Source: a virus
Virus record (IMG/VR): IMGVR_UViG_3300043313_001969
Span: 1 to 22,375 of that record
Direction: 5' to 3' (one strand)
Length of the DNA: 22,375 nt
The notes beneath the pieces are model-generated. The model was not told the origin of the DNA, did not search any database, and saw only the letters and a list, made by a program, of their open reading frames with translations. A program made the translations under genes and the position numbers. Shown here piece after piece: positions 1-6,312 of the stretch; position 1 is the stretch's first letter, and the number at the start of each line of letters is the position of its first letter.

Positions 1-1282
1 TGCCGGAGCGAATCCACGGCAGCGCGGCGCCCGGATAGGTGGCCCCCTTCTCGTGCCGGTAGAGCCGTGTAGCTGAGGCCATGATCGGGAAGGCGGCGAG
101 CGTGCCGGGATAACCGCAGGTGCGCTCCAGATTGCCGATCGACCACCAGCCCTCCTGGAAGTTGTAGACGATCAGCTTGTCGTTTTCAGCTTTGCCTTTG
201 GACGGGTAACACCACCAGATTTCGCTGGCCGCACCGTTGAACCAGCCGGCCATATGCGCGCGGGTGCTCTTCTCGTCGAGGCTCTGCTGGAACCAATCCA
301 AGACCGAGCAGACCACCTGGGTGACCGCCGAGCCGTCGAATTGCCAGAACCCATCCAAGGCGGGCCAGATCACCGTGCCGGAGAACACCGCCGCCGCTTG
401 GCCCGACAGCGGCCCGGCGAAACTACCTAAGTAATCGTAGGTGTAAATGTAGGGCAGCCCGCGATACTGGATGACGTAAGCGCCCTGAATGGTCCAGAAG
501 ATGGTCGTGTAGCGCGCCACCTGGGCGTCGATGATGCGGCTCATCGGCTCGACTTCGTAGAAGCCGGCCGTATTGACGACGTTGGCGAAATCCCAGTCCT
601 CGATATCCTCCTGGCTGCACCAGCCGAACTTGTTCACCCGGCCGTCGATGCCGAACAGGATGACGTAGCGTTCGGGGGTAATCACAAAGGTGCGGTTGCC
701 TTCCGGGGCGAAGAACGTGCTGCCGCTAAGCTGGCCCTTGACCCGCTCGGCATTGGGTGTGTTGGGCATCCAGCGCAGCAGCCGGCCGTCGGATGAGGCC
801 ATGGCGATCAGGTGCTCGCCCCAATTCGCCAGCCGCCAGATCTCGCCGGTCTTGCGGGTGGTCAGGCGGTTGCCGCGCGGCGTGTCGTAAGTGCCGGTGT
901 CGTATTTGTCGTTGCCGTAGCCGCCGATGGTGGCGCTGGTCGGCCCCTTGATGCCCGCCGCGTAGCGGATGCTGCCGTCGGGGTTCTTTTCCTCGAGCGG
1001 CGAGATATCGATCACCGTCTCGCCCTCGATGACGAACAGGCGAGTCTCGCACAGCACGGCGATCCGCTCGGCGCCCTGCAGATCGACCCAGCGATGCAGC
1101 GCCCGAATCGGCGTCGGGAAGTCGGCAAAGGCCGGGAAAGTCATCGTCTCCCAGCCAAGGATCGGCCGCATACGGCCCGACACCCAGCGCATTAGATGCG
1201 AGTCGTACCAGTGCAGGCCGACGCCCGCCTGGGTCTTGGTGCGGACGACGCCGGGCGGGATGTCGACGGCGATCGGGTTCAT
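1..1282 (-). CDS. Tail nozzle/stabilisation-like protein, partial (runs off the left edge)
   Basis: An open frame runs from ATG at 1282 to the window edge without a stop, giving the first 427 residues. The start overlaps the TAA of the collar gene upstream by one base (TAATG), so translation is probably coupled. The N-terminus reads IPPGVVRTKTQAG, then HWYDSHLMRWVSGRMRPILG, and many short blocks follow with aromatic residues and turns (for example RLFVIEGETVIDISPL and RYVILFGIDGRVNKFGW). This looks like the blade pattern of beta-propeller-like tail proteins of short-tailed phages (the P22 gp10 hub or SU10 nozzle type). In such particles this protein forms the distal tail tube below the adaptor. 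The assignment rests on N-terminal pattern and context; the C-terminus is not visible. Shorter frames inside this span are shadows. Confidence 0.7.
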   Translation of the reverse strand, partial: MNPIAVDIPPGVVRTKTQAGVGLHWYDSHLMRWVSGRMRPILGWETMTFPAFADFPTPIRALHRWVDLQGAERIAVLCETRLFVIEGETVIDISPLEEKNPDGSIRYAAGIKGPTSATIGGYGNDKYDTGTYDTPRGNRLTTRKTGEIWRLANWGEHLIAMASSDGRLLRWMPNTPNAERVKGQLSGSTFFAPEGNRTFVITPERYVILFGIDGRVNKFGWCSQEDIEDWDFANVVNTAGFYEVEPMSRIIDAQVARYTTIFWTIQGAYVIQYRGLPYIYTYDYLGSFAGPLSGQAAAVFSGTVIWPALDGFWQFDGSAVTQVVCSVLDWFQQSLDEKSTRAHMAGWFNGAASEIWWCYPSKGKAENDKLIVYNFQEGWWSIGNLERTCGYPGTLAAFPIMASATRLYRHEKGATYPGAALPWIRSG

Positions 1283-1899
1283 TACCAGGCCGCGTATTTG
1301 CGGATGTACAGCACCGCGAAATAGGGCAGCGTCGCGGTCCCGTCTGGGTAGATCGCCACGCCGTTATGGACCGGATAGAACAGCGACCCCTCCGGCCCGG
1401 GGTAGATGTTGTACTGGTTGGCGTGGCCGTGCTCGCCCGGTAGCGCCGTGGTCTTGCCGCCAGCGGTCTGCGGTGGCAGCAGGTTGCCGGCGCAGAGGAC
1501 GAAGCGGTCGCGTAAGTCAGGCGAGCCGAGCGTGCCGTCGCAGAAGGTCCAGCCGGCCGGAACCGAGCCGAAGGCGCCCCACCACAGCATGATGGTGTTG
1601 ACCGGAATGAACTGATTCAGCAGCTGCCGGATGCGTAAGTCGACCCAACCCTGGGTGGCCACCAGTTGCGGATTGGCGATCACCGCCCCGTCCGCCTGAG
1701 CGGGCACGTAGATCGGAATCGTCGAGCCCTGCGCCGTCAGCGGCGTCGAAAACTCGGGCGGCGAGGACACCACCAGGCAGTTGCGCAGCGCCCGGTCGAG
1801 CTTGTCCAAATTGGCGTTGAGCTTCTCGCCCCAAGTGTCTGCTGAAGCGTCGACCTCCGGTTTTACGAAGTCGTAAAACTCGGTGATGCTATCGGGCAT
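1282..1899 (-). CDS. Phage tail collar domain protein
   Basis: A 205-residue protein. The N-terminus (VKPEVDASADTWGEKLNANL at about 12-31) matches the docking segment of the Ig-like fibre at 11564-13279. Near residue 110 comes GSVPAGWTFCDGT followed by PDLRDRFVLCAG, the classic tail-collar (microcystin-dependent protein type) signature, and the C-terminus has an H-rich stretch and a beta-rich end (PYFAVLYIRKYAAW). Collar domains form trimeric fibre segments or tips. It starts at ATG 1899, which overlaps the stop of the 55-residue gene by one base (TAATG), and its own TAA overlaps the nozzle start. The likely role is a short fibre or collar structure near the tail tube. Confidence 0.82.
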   Translation of the reverse strand: MPDSITEFYDFVKPEVDASADTWGEKLNANLDKLDRALRNCLVVSSPPEFSTPLTAQGSTIPIYVPAQADGAVIANPQLVATQGWVDLRIRQLLNQFIPVNTIMLWWGAFGSVPAGWTFCDGTLGSPDLRDRFVLCAGNLLPPQTAGGKTTALPGEHGHANQYNIYPGPEGSLFYPVHNGVAIYPDGTATLPYFAVLYIRKYAAW

Positions 1900-2066
1900 T
1901 AGGGCTTCTTTCTGCGTTTCACGGCGGCGTTGGCAATCCGGATCGCCTTGCCATCATCGCCGGTCTTGGCCAGCACGGCATTGGCCGTGCTGGTCCATTG
2001 CTTTTTGGCCACCGCGCTCTTGGCCTTGCTGGTCTTGGCCGGGACGTCTTTGCTCCGCCAGGGCAT
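1899..2066 (-). CDS. Small basic protein, 55 residues
   Basis: ATG at 2066 overlaps the TGA of the preceding gene by one base (TGATG) and the TAA at 1899 overlaps the next ATG, so this short frame sits in a chain of coupled genes. The protein begins MPWRSKDVPAKTSKAKSAVA, has a central KKQWTSTANAVLAKTG and ends in GKAIRIANAAVKRRKKP. It is strongly basic with one Trp per half. The pattern (MPW.SKD...K...W...AN..L...GD...AI..AN..V) resembles a small widespread phage/bacterial family known to me as ChaB-like or DUF7218-type proteins; that match is from memory and unchecked. Function is unknown; nucleic acid binding is only an inference from the charge. Confidence 0.72.
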   Translation of the reverse strand: MPWRSKDVPAKTSKAKSAVAKKQWTSTANAVLAKTGDDGKAIRIANAAVKRRKKP

Positions 2067-2272
2067 CAGAAGACGCTCTTGCCGCCGCCCTTGACGGTGT
2101 TCTTGCGGGCGTTCTTGCGGGTGATCGACTTCTGCGGCGCCTCAGACGGGGGAGCGGTCCCCTGCATGGCGGCCGTGGCCTTCTTCGGCGTGGCCGTGAA
2201 CGGGGTGCGCCCGCCGCCACCACCGAATTGTTTACCCGCACCCGGCTGCCGGGGCTTTGGACCGTTCTTCAT
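2066..2272 (-). CDS. Small basic Gly/Lys-rich protein, 68 residues
   Basis: ATG at 2272 lies behind a clear ribosome binding site (GGAGG, about 9 nt upstream) that falls at the end of the preceding gene. The product is low in complexity: basic N-terminus MKNGPKPRQPGAGKQ, a run of five Gly, and a Lys/Arg-rich C-terminus (SITRKNARKNTVKGGGK). No fold or domain is recognisable and it is probably disordered. It lies between another small basic protein and the 55-residue gene, and overlaps the latter by one base. A role in DNA condensation or as a minor virion protein is conceivable, but nothing in the sequence shows it. Confidence 0.6.
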   Translation of the reverse strand: MKNGPKPRQPGAGKQFGGGGGRTPFTATPKKATAAMQGTAPPSEAPQKSITRKNARKNTVKGGGKSVF

Positions 2273-2273
2273 C

Positions 2274-2570
2274 TCAGTAGACCTCCGTGGGATCAGTCCC
2301 CTTTAGTTTCAGCGGCTTCTTGGGCGGTGGCTTGCGCACCGGCCCCGGCACAGAGCTGAACTCCATCTCCAGCGGCGCGGCCTTACGGCGGGGCAAAGCG
2401 GAGCCACGGCCAGCCTGCATGCCGAGCGACTTGGGATCGAAAAAGTTTGTACTTTCCAGGCTTGGGAACTCGCCCGAGCCCTTCTTCTTGGCGAATGGGT
2501 TTTCCGGCTTCCCCTTGGCCTTGAGCTGGCTCATTTTCAGGCCGGTCCGGCCGGTCGCGTCGCGGGGCAT
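2274..2570 (-). CDS. Basic unknown protein, 98 residues, overlapping the endolysin 3' end
   Basis: ATG at 2570 has a good ribosome binding site (GGAG at 2578-2581, 7 nt spacing), which favours this start over the in-frame ATG at 2534, where none is seen. The protein is Lys/Pro-rich with motifs such as ENPFAKKKGSGEFPSLES and a C-terminus PPPKKPLKLKGTDPTEV. No domain is recognised. The endolysin frame stays open to 2383, so the two genes overlap by about 188 nt in different frames. In that overlap this frame looks more protein-like than the endolysin tail. Function unknown. Confidence 0.6.
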   Translation of the reverse strand: MPRDATGRTGLKMSQLKAKGKPENPFAKKKGSGEFPSLESTNFFDPKSLGMQAGRGSALPRRKAAPLEMEFSSVPGPVRKPPPKKPLKLKGTDPTEVY

Positions 2571-3330
2571 TTACAGGCTCCAGAGGTGGGGGTGATACTG
2601 AGCTATCGGATGCCATCTCCACAAGCTCATCCTCGACCACAATCTGGATCGGCGCGCTCGAGGTGATGGTGATGGTCTTGATGTAGACCTGCCCAACCAG
2701 CGGGGCCGGCATCGAGGCGGCTTCCAAAGCAGCCAGGAAATGGATGTGGTAGCCCTTGATCAGATTGCCGATCGAGACGCCGCCCGACCATGAGGGGACG
2801 ATGTGTTTGTCGCCATTGATGATCTCGCGGGCGCCGTACGAGTCGTCCACGTCTTCGTTAAAGTAGCGGTCGAGGTCCTGGCAGCCCTCGCTGTCGCTCC
2901 TGAACCAGCCCTCGCACATCCCTTCGAACATCACCTGCGCGGCGACGTGGTGATCGAGAGCGCGCTCCGCGTGCCATTCCAGGCTGTCGACATTCTGAAA
3001 CCCGAGTTCTTCATCAGCCCGCGCATAATTATCGCGCCAAGTGAGCTGAACGTACCCACGGCCGTAATAGGTCTGGCCGGTCTCGGGGTCGGGCTGGCCA
3101 TAGGCCATCCCTTTGCCTTTGCCGTACTCCTCGATCGGCGCCATGGTGAAGCCGGTCTCATGCGCGGTGGTGGCGAGCGGATAGGCTAGGTGCCGCAGGT
3201 TGTTTGAGCGCGGGTTGACCTCCCAGGCGTCGAGGATGGCGTTCATGCCATCGACCTGCTGTTGGGTCATCGAGCCATGGAAGATCGACCCCCGCACGGC
3301 GTTGAAGAAGACGGCCCTGTCGAAGCTCAT
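2383..3330 (-). CDS. Endolysin, GH19 chitinase-like muralytic enzyme
   Basis: ATG at 3330 overlaps the TGA of the HAD-like gene by four bases (ATGA); longer upstream readings of this frame are shadow. The product is 315 residues, of which about 1-205 form a glycoside hydrolase 19-type domain. Visible are the catalytic-region motif YPLATTAHETG (candidate acid E58), IEEYGKGKG (second acidic pair at 67-68) and YYGRGYVQLTWRDNY at 88-102, typical of phage GH19 lysozyme-like endolysins. It would cleave the glycan strands of peptidoglycan. No signal peptide is seen, so a holin is needed for export. Residues from about 240 on are Pro/Arg-rich, overlap the next gene and may have little function. Confidence 0.87.
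   Translation of the reverse strand: MSFDRAVFFNAVRGSIFHGSMTQQQVDGMNAILDAWEVNPRSNNLRHLAYPLATTAHETGFTMAPIEEYGKGKGMAYGQPDPETGQTYYGRGYVQLTWRDNYARADEELGFQNVDSLEWHAERALDHHVAAQVMFEGMCEGWFRSDSEGCQDLDRYFNEDVDDSYGAREIINGDKHIVPSWSGGVSIGNLIKGYHIHFLAALEAASMPAPLVGQVYIKTITITSSAPIQIVVEDELVEMASDSSVSPPPLEPVNAPRRDRPDRPENEPAQGQGEAGKPIRQEEGLGRVPKPGKYKLFRSQVARHAGWPWLRFAPP
2578..2581 (-). promoter_or_regulatory. Ribosome binding site deciding the start at 2570
   Basis: GGAG on the minus strand, 7 nt before ATG 2570, inside the endolysin coding frame. It supports independent initiation of the 98-residue protein. Confidence 0.55.
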
Positions 3331-3695
3331 CGGCCCGACCAGGTTTTGAAATCGCGCAACCGCTGCATCGGGAAGTCCGCCCAATTGCCGGTAAAGGTCA
3401 GCGCCCGGTCGTCGATCTTCAGCCGCGGACCGATCGGCACGGAGGTCACGACGTCGAAGGCGATGTGACCGAGCTTGTGCTGCCGCAGCCATTTCCGCAC
3501 ACGCTGGACGTCGCCGTGGGTCTTGGCCCGCGCCGGGAACAGCGCCAGCCGGAACTCCCGGCTCGCCTCCTCGGCCCAGTCCTTGAAGCCGTCGGTCGGC
3601 ACATCGTAGTAGACCCCGTCCTGCCAGCCCCGCCCATAGCGATGCACCGTGCCGTTGAAGTCGAGCAACAGCAGGGGGCGGGTGTCGAAACTCAC
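3327..3695 (-). CDS. HAD-superfamily-like protein with degenerate catalytic motifs
   Basis: 122 residues, linked by ATGA overlaps to the membrane protein upstream and the endolysin downstream. The frame of a small HAD hydrolase is clear: LLLLDFNGTVHRYGRGW at 8-24 (motif I), a helix-rich middle (VRKWLRQHKLGHIAFDVV), and LKIDDRALTFTGNW at 92-105 (motif IV, acidic pair D95-D96). Motif I keeps the nucleophile position D12 but has Asn14 where phosphatases carry the acid/base Asp. The motif II position reads LFPARAK instead of the usual Ser/Thr-containing segment, and no clear motif III Lys is present before IDD. The fold is likely HAD, but phosphatase activity is doubtful. Its place between holin candidate and endolysin is unusual. 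Confidence 0.75.
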   Translation of the reverse strand: MSFDTRPLLLLDFNGTVHRYGRGWQDGVYYDVPTDGFKDWAEEASREFRLALFPARAKTHGDVQRVRKWLRQHKLGHIAFDVVTSVPIGPRLKIDDRALTFTGNWADFPMQRLRDFKTWSGR

Positions 3696-3877
3696 GGCAT
3701 CCTCGCAATGCAGGCCTTCAGCAGCGTCTCAAAGCGCCCCTGCTGCGCCACCGCCAGGGCACTCAGAAACCACATCGCCGCACTGACCATGATGACGTTG
3801 AGCAGGATCAGCGCCAGGACCACCGGCGATGACTTCAGGCTGTCGACGGCCTGCCCGATGAATTGGTTCACGATCAT
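3692..3877 (-). CDS. Small one-helix membrane protein, holin candidate
   Basis: 61 residues. A short amphipathic N-terminus (MIVNQFIGQAVDSLKSSP) is followed by one hydrophobic segment at about 19-43 (VVLALILLNVIMVSAAMWF and onward) and a polar/basic C-terminus (RFETLLKACIARMP). Start and stop both overlap the neighbours by four bases (ATGA). It lies between the last tail fibre and the lysis genes. A single transmembrane helix and this position fit a class III holin or another lysis accessory protein, but no family-specific motif is visible; a virion membrane protein cannot be excluded. Confidence 0.68.
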   Translation of the reverse strand: MIVNQFIGQAVDSLKSSPVVLALILLNVIMVSAAMWFLSALAVAQQGRFETLLKACIARMP

Positions 3878-6300
3878 CCCTTCGCGGCGAGTACCGCTTC
3901 CAGCGCCGCGACCTTGTCCGAAAGCTGCTGGACCGCCAGCACCAGATGCATAACGACGCCCTTGCTGTAGTCGACCGCCAGGTAGCCCTCCTCGCTCTTG
4001 GTCTGGACCACCAGCTCGGGCGCGATGGCCTGCACCTCCTGGGCGATCAGCCCGAGATCGTCTTTCTTGCCCTCGCCGATCCAGTCGAAGATGACCGGAT
4101 GCAGCCCATCGACCACATTCAGCCCGCCCGGCATGTCGCGGACGTTTTCCTTCAGCCGCTCGTCAGAAGCGTTAACGACTTGGCCGTGATGCTCGACATC
4201 CCGCTCGCAGACCAGCACCCGCTTCATCTGCGTCGCGGTCGCCCCCTGGGCCAGAGCCGGCGAGCCGCTGACGAAATCCTCCAAGGTGTTGTTGGAACCG
4301 TTATGCCGGCGATAACAATCACCGAACCAATTGCCATTATAATAGTAACCAAAGTTGCTGCTGGTCGCGATTGAATTATAATAATGCCGCTGGTTGGTCC
4401 CCATATTGATCGCGGCGAAGGGCTGTGCGGAACCGCTAACGGTATGGGCCGCATTAACGGTATCGAAACCGACCTTGAAGTTGCCATTCAAAAAGTAGGC
4501 GGCATCCATCGCCATGTACGGGCTTTTGAACCAATTGCCGAACCAACGGCAATCGCCTGAGTCATCATTCTTCTGCCGGTCGAAAGCGATCGGCTCGTGA
4601 CAGACCGCGATATTATAATTGGGGTTATGGCTGTACTGGACCTCATAGGCAGTCAGAAAGATGCTCGGCCCATCGCCGTACATACTACCGCCGAACAGCC
4701 CGCCAGTAGCGGTGTTCATAAAGTAGCTTTGGCCGGCGTTCTTATTATACTGGTTCGTAACAACCATGTTGCCGACATGCACATAGGAGTCGCCGCCACC
4801 CCGATGTGCAACTTCGGTGTAATAAGCCGTACTCATAGTCCGGTCGGAAATGGTCACATAGCTGTAATAGGCCGGATACGGGCCGTTATAGACCGCCCGA
4901 TTTAGGCCGAGATTGGCGTTGGAACCTCCGGCAGACGTCACGCTGGTGACGGTGTAATCGCTATAATTGTCGCCCCACATCCGGATTTTGGCGCCGACGA
5001 CGACCTCGGCCCCCGGCCCCTGCACCTGAATGGAGTTAGCGCCGTTGTTGGCGGGAGTGTTCAACACAGCCGACTTGCCGGCATGCCCCCCATAATTATC
5101 GAAGACCACATGATACGGGGTAACAGCGGCGTCGAAATAAGTGTTGGTCTGGCCGCCATCCGTGTGCATAGCGGACGACCAGCCGTTGCGCAGATTGGCC
5201 GTGGCGGGCGTGCCGATCGCGGTCCATGACCCATTCATCCGCCCGGTCGCCCCGTCGTAATAAAGACTGGGCGGGACGCGGGTCCGGACAAACGCCACGT
5301 CATCGAAAGCCGTGCCGGAGCCAAGCTTGATCTTACCGGCGCCCGTATAGCGCTTGGTCAGATCGGTCTTGCTGGTGACGAAGGTGCCGGGCGGTATCCA
5401 GATCACCGGGCTGGCATGGGCTTCGGCTGCGGTAAACGCCGCATCGTTGCTGGTGACACCATCCCCCACGCCGCCAAGGGTCACCAGATCGGGCAGCAAA
5501 AACGCCCCGCCGCCACCACCGCCAGCCGCCGGTGTCTGCCAGGACAGACTGCCGGCTGATGAGCCAGCCGTCAGCACCTTGCCGTTGTTGGTGGTCCCAG
5601 TCGCCGGAACGTGCAGGTTGCCGTCCCCGGTCGGGTGGACATAGGCAGGCGCCCCGCCCCCTGCCCCCGCGGGGGGCGCCGGCACTTTCTGCCAGATCGA
5701 ACCATTGAACCGGATCTGGTCCCCCACCACCCAGGCCGCGGTGCCGTCGATATCGGTCGAACCCGCGGTGCCGACGGTGTAGAAATCATCCGCCGTGCCC
5801 GAGCCTGAAACCAAGGCGGGGGAATTGGTGGAGGCGTTCCAGGTGCCCTGATAGATGCCGGGCCGGGTCCAGGTCAGGCTGCCGGCCGACGCCCCTGCGG
5901 TCAGCCGTTTGGCGTTGTTGGACGTGCCGGTGGCCGGTACATGCAGATTGCCGTCACCGGTCGGGTGGACGTAGTTGCTGCCGCCGCTGGCCGGCGTAGT
6001 CCAACCGGTGTTCTGGTTGGCGTTGGAGAGCTTGGTCAGAACCTGGTTGGTGGTCCCGCCGTCGGGCACTTTTCCGGCAGTCGATGGTACCGGCAGATTG
6101 ACCCAGCCGGCATCCTGATCAGCCGGGGAGAGCTTGGTCAGGACCTGATCCTTGACCCCGCCGCTCGGCAGCGCGGTTCCGCCCACCCCGGCTTCGGGAA
6201 AGCCGCCGCCGGTCCAGGCATAGCCGTTCCAGGTGTAGTCGATGCCGTTGGCCAGGAAGACCTGGCCTAGCGTCGGATTGCTTGGGAAATCAAAGGCGAT
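3874..6300 (-). CDS. Tail fibre/spike with beta-helix body and C-terminal S74 intramolecular chaperone; probable ATC start
   Basis: The frame gives 808 residues if begun at ATC 6298-6300; the first canonical start (GTG, 6186) would delete the conserved docking module. That module (AFDFPSNPTLGQVF then YTWNGYAW) equals the N-termini of the two fibres upstream. Next come QVLTKLS repeats (about 50-95), two copies of a YVHPTGDGNLHVPATG module (about 110 and 220) around a GTWNAST...DWxxGD-like linker, a Gly run, and from about 275 a pectate-lyase-type beta-helix start (GVGDGVTSNDAAF, then IWIPPGTFVTS). The Tyr/Asn/Gly-rich middle is probably the receptor or depolymerase part. The end (ASDERLKENV; Ser712, Lys717 in this numbering) is the Ser-Lys dyad of peptidase S74, which assists trimer folding and cleaves itself off. 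Confidence 0.85.
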   Translation of the reverse strand: MAFDFPSNPTLGQVFLANGIDYTWNGYAWTGGGFPEAGVGGTALPSGGVKDQVLTKLSPADQDAGWVNLPVPSTAGKVPDGGTTNQVLTKLSNANQNTGWTTPASGGSNYVHPTGDGNLHVPATGTSNNAKRLTAGASAGSLTWTRPGIYQGTWNASTNSPALVSGSGTADDFYTVGTAGSTDIDGTAAWVVGDQIRFNGSIWQKVPAPPAGAGGGAPAYVHPTGDGNLHVPATGTTNNGKVLTAGSSAGSLSWQTPAAGGGGGGAFLLPDLVTLGGVGDGVTSNDAAFTAAEAHASPVIWIPPGTFVTSKTDLTKRYTGAGKIKLGSGTAFDDVAFVRTRVPPSLYYDGATGRMNGSWTAIGTPATANLRNGWSSAMHTDGGQTNTYFDAAVTPYHVVFDNYGGHAGKSAVLNTPANNGANSIQVQGPGAEVVVGAKIRMWGDNYSDYTVTSVTSAGGSNANLGLNRAVYNGPYPAYYSYVTISDRTMSTAYYTEVAHRGGGDSYVHVGNMVVTNQYNKNAGQSYFMNTATGGLFGGSMYGDGPSIFLTAYEVQYSHNPNYNIAVCHEPIAFDRQKNDDSGDCRWFGNWFKSPYMAMDAAYFLNGNFKVGFDTVNAAHTVSGSAQPFAAINMGTNQRHYYNSIATSSNFGYYYNGNWFGDCYRRHNGSNNTLEDFVSGSPALAQGATATQMKRVLVCERDVEHHGQVVNASDERLKENVRDMPGGLNVVDGLHPVIFDWIGEGKKDDLGLIAQEVQAIAPELVVQTKSEEGYLAVDYSKGVVMHLVLAVQQLSDKVAALEAVLAAKG
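5539..5643 (-). repeat. YVHPTGDGNLHVPATG module, copy 2 in the S74 fibre
   Basis: Reads YVHPTGDGNLHVPATGTTNN then KVLTAGSSAGSLSW. Separated from copy 1 by a GTWNAST-type linker that is widespread in tail fibres. Confidence 0.8.
5869..5973 (-). repeat. YVHPTGDGNLHVPATG module, copy 1 in the S74 fibre
   Basis: Reads YVHPTGDGNLHVPATGTSNN then KRLTAGASAGSLTW. Direct repeat within one gene. Confidence 0.8.
6211..6300 (-). repeat. Fibre docking module A, copy 3
   Basis: Encodes AFDFPSNPTLGQVF then YTWNGYAW at the N-terminus of the S74 fibre; the first codon is ATC. Shared with the copies at 9021-9110 and 11463-11552. Confidence 0.8.
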
Positions 6301-6305
6301 AGCAG

Positions 6306-6311
6306 CCTCCC
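6306..6311 (-). promoter_or_regulatory. Strong ribosome binding site in front of ATC 6300
   Basis: GGGAGG on the minus strand, 5 nt before ATC 6300-6298 and just after the TGATG junction at the end of the esterase gene. The ATG inside that junction (6313) opens only a seven-codon frame (MGGCYRL), so the site seems to serve the ATC-initiated fibre. Confidence 0.6.
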
Positions 6312-6312
6312 A

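Noticed and set aside
3331-3708. Upstream extension of the endolysin frame to 3708
   Set aside because: The stretch is the shadow of the HAD-like gene; the domain begins at ATG 3330 with an ATGA junction.
5663-5677. GC palindrome (CCCCCGCGGGGG core) as a possible terminator
   Set aside because: It is inside the S74 fibre coding sequence, encodes a Pro/Ala/Gly linker and has no following T-run on either strand.
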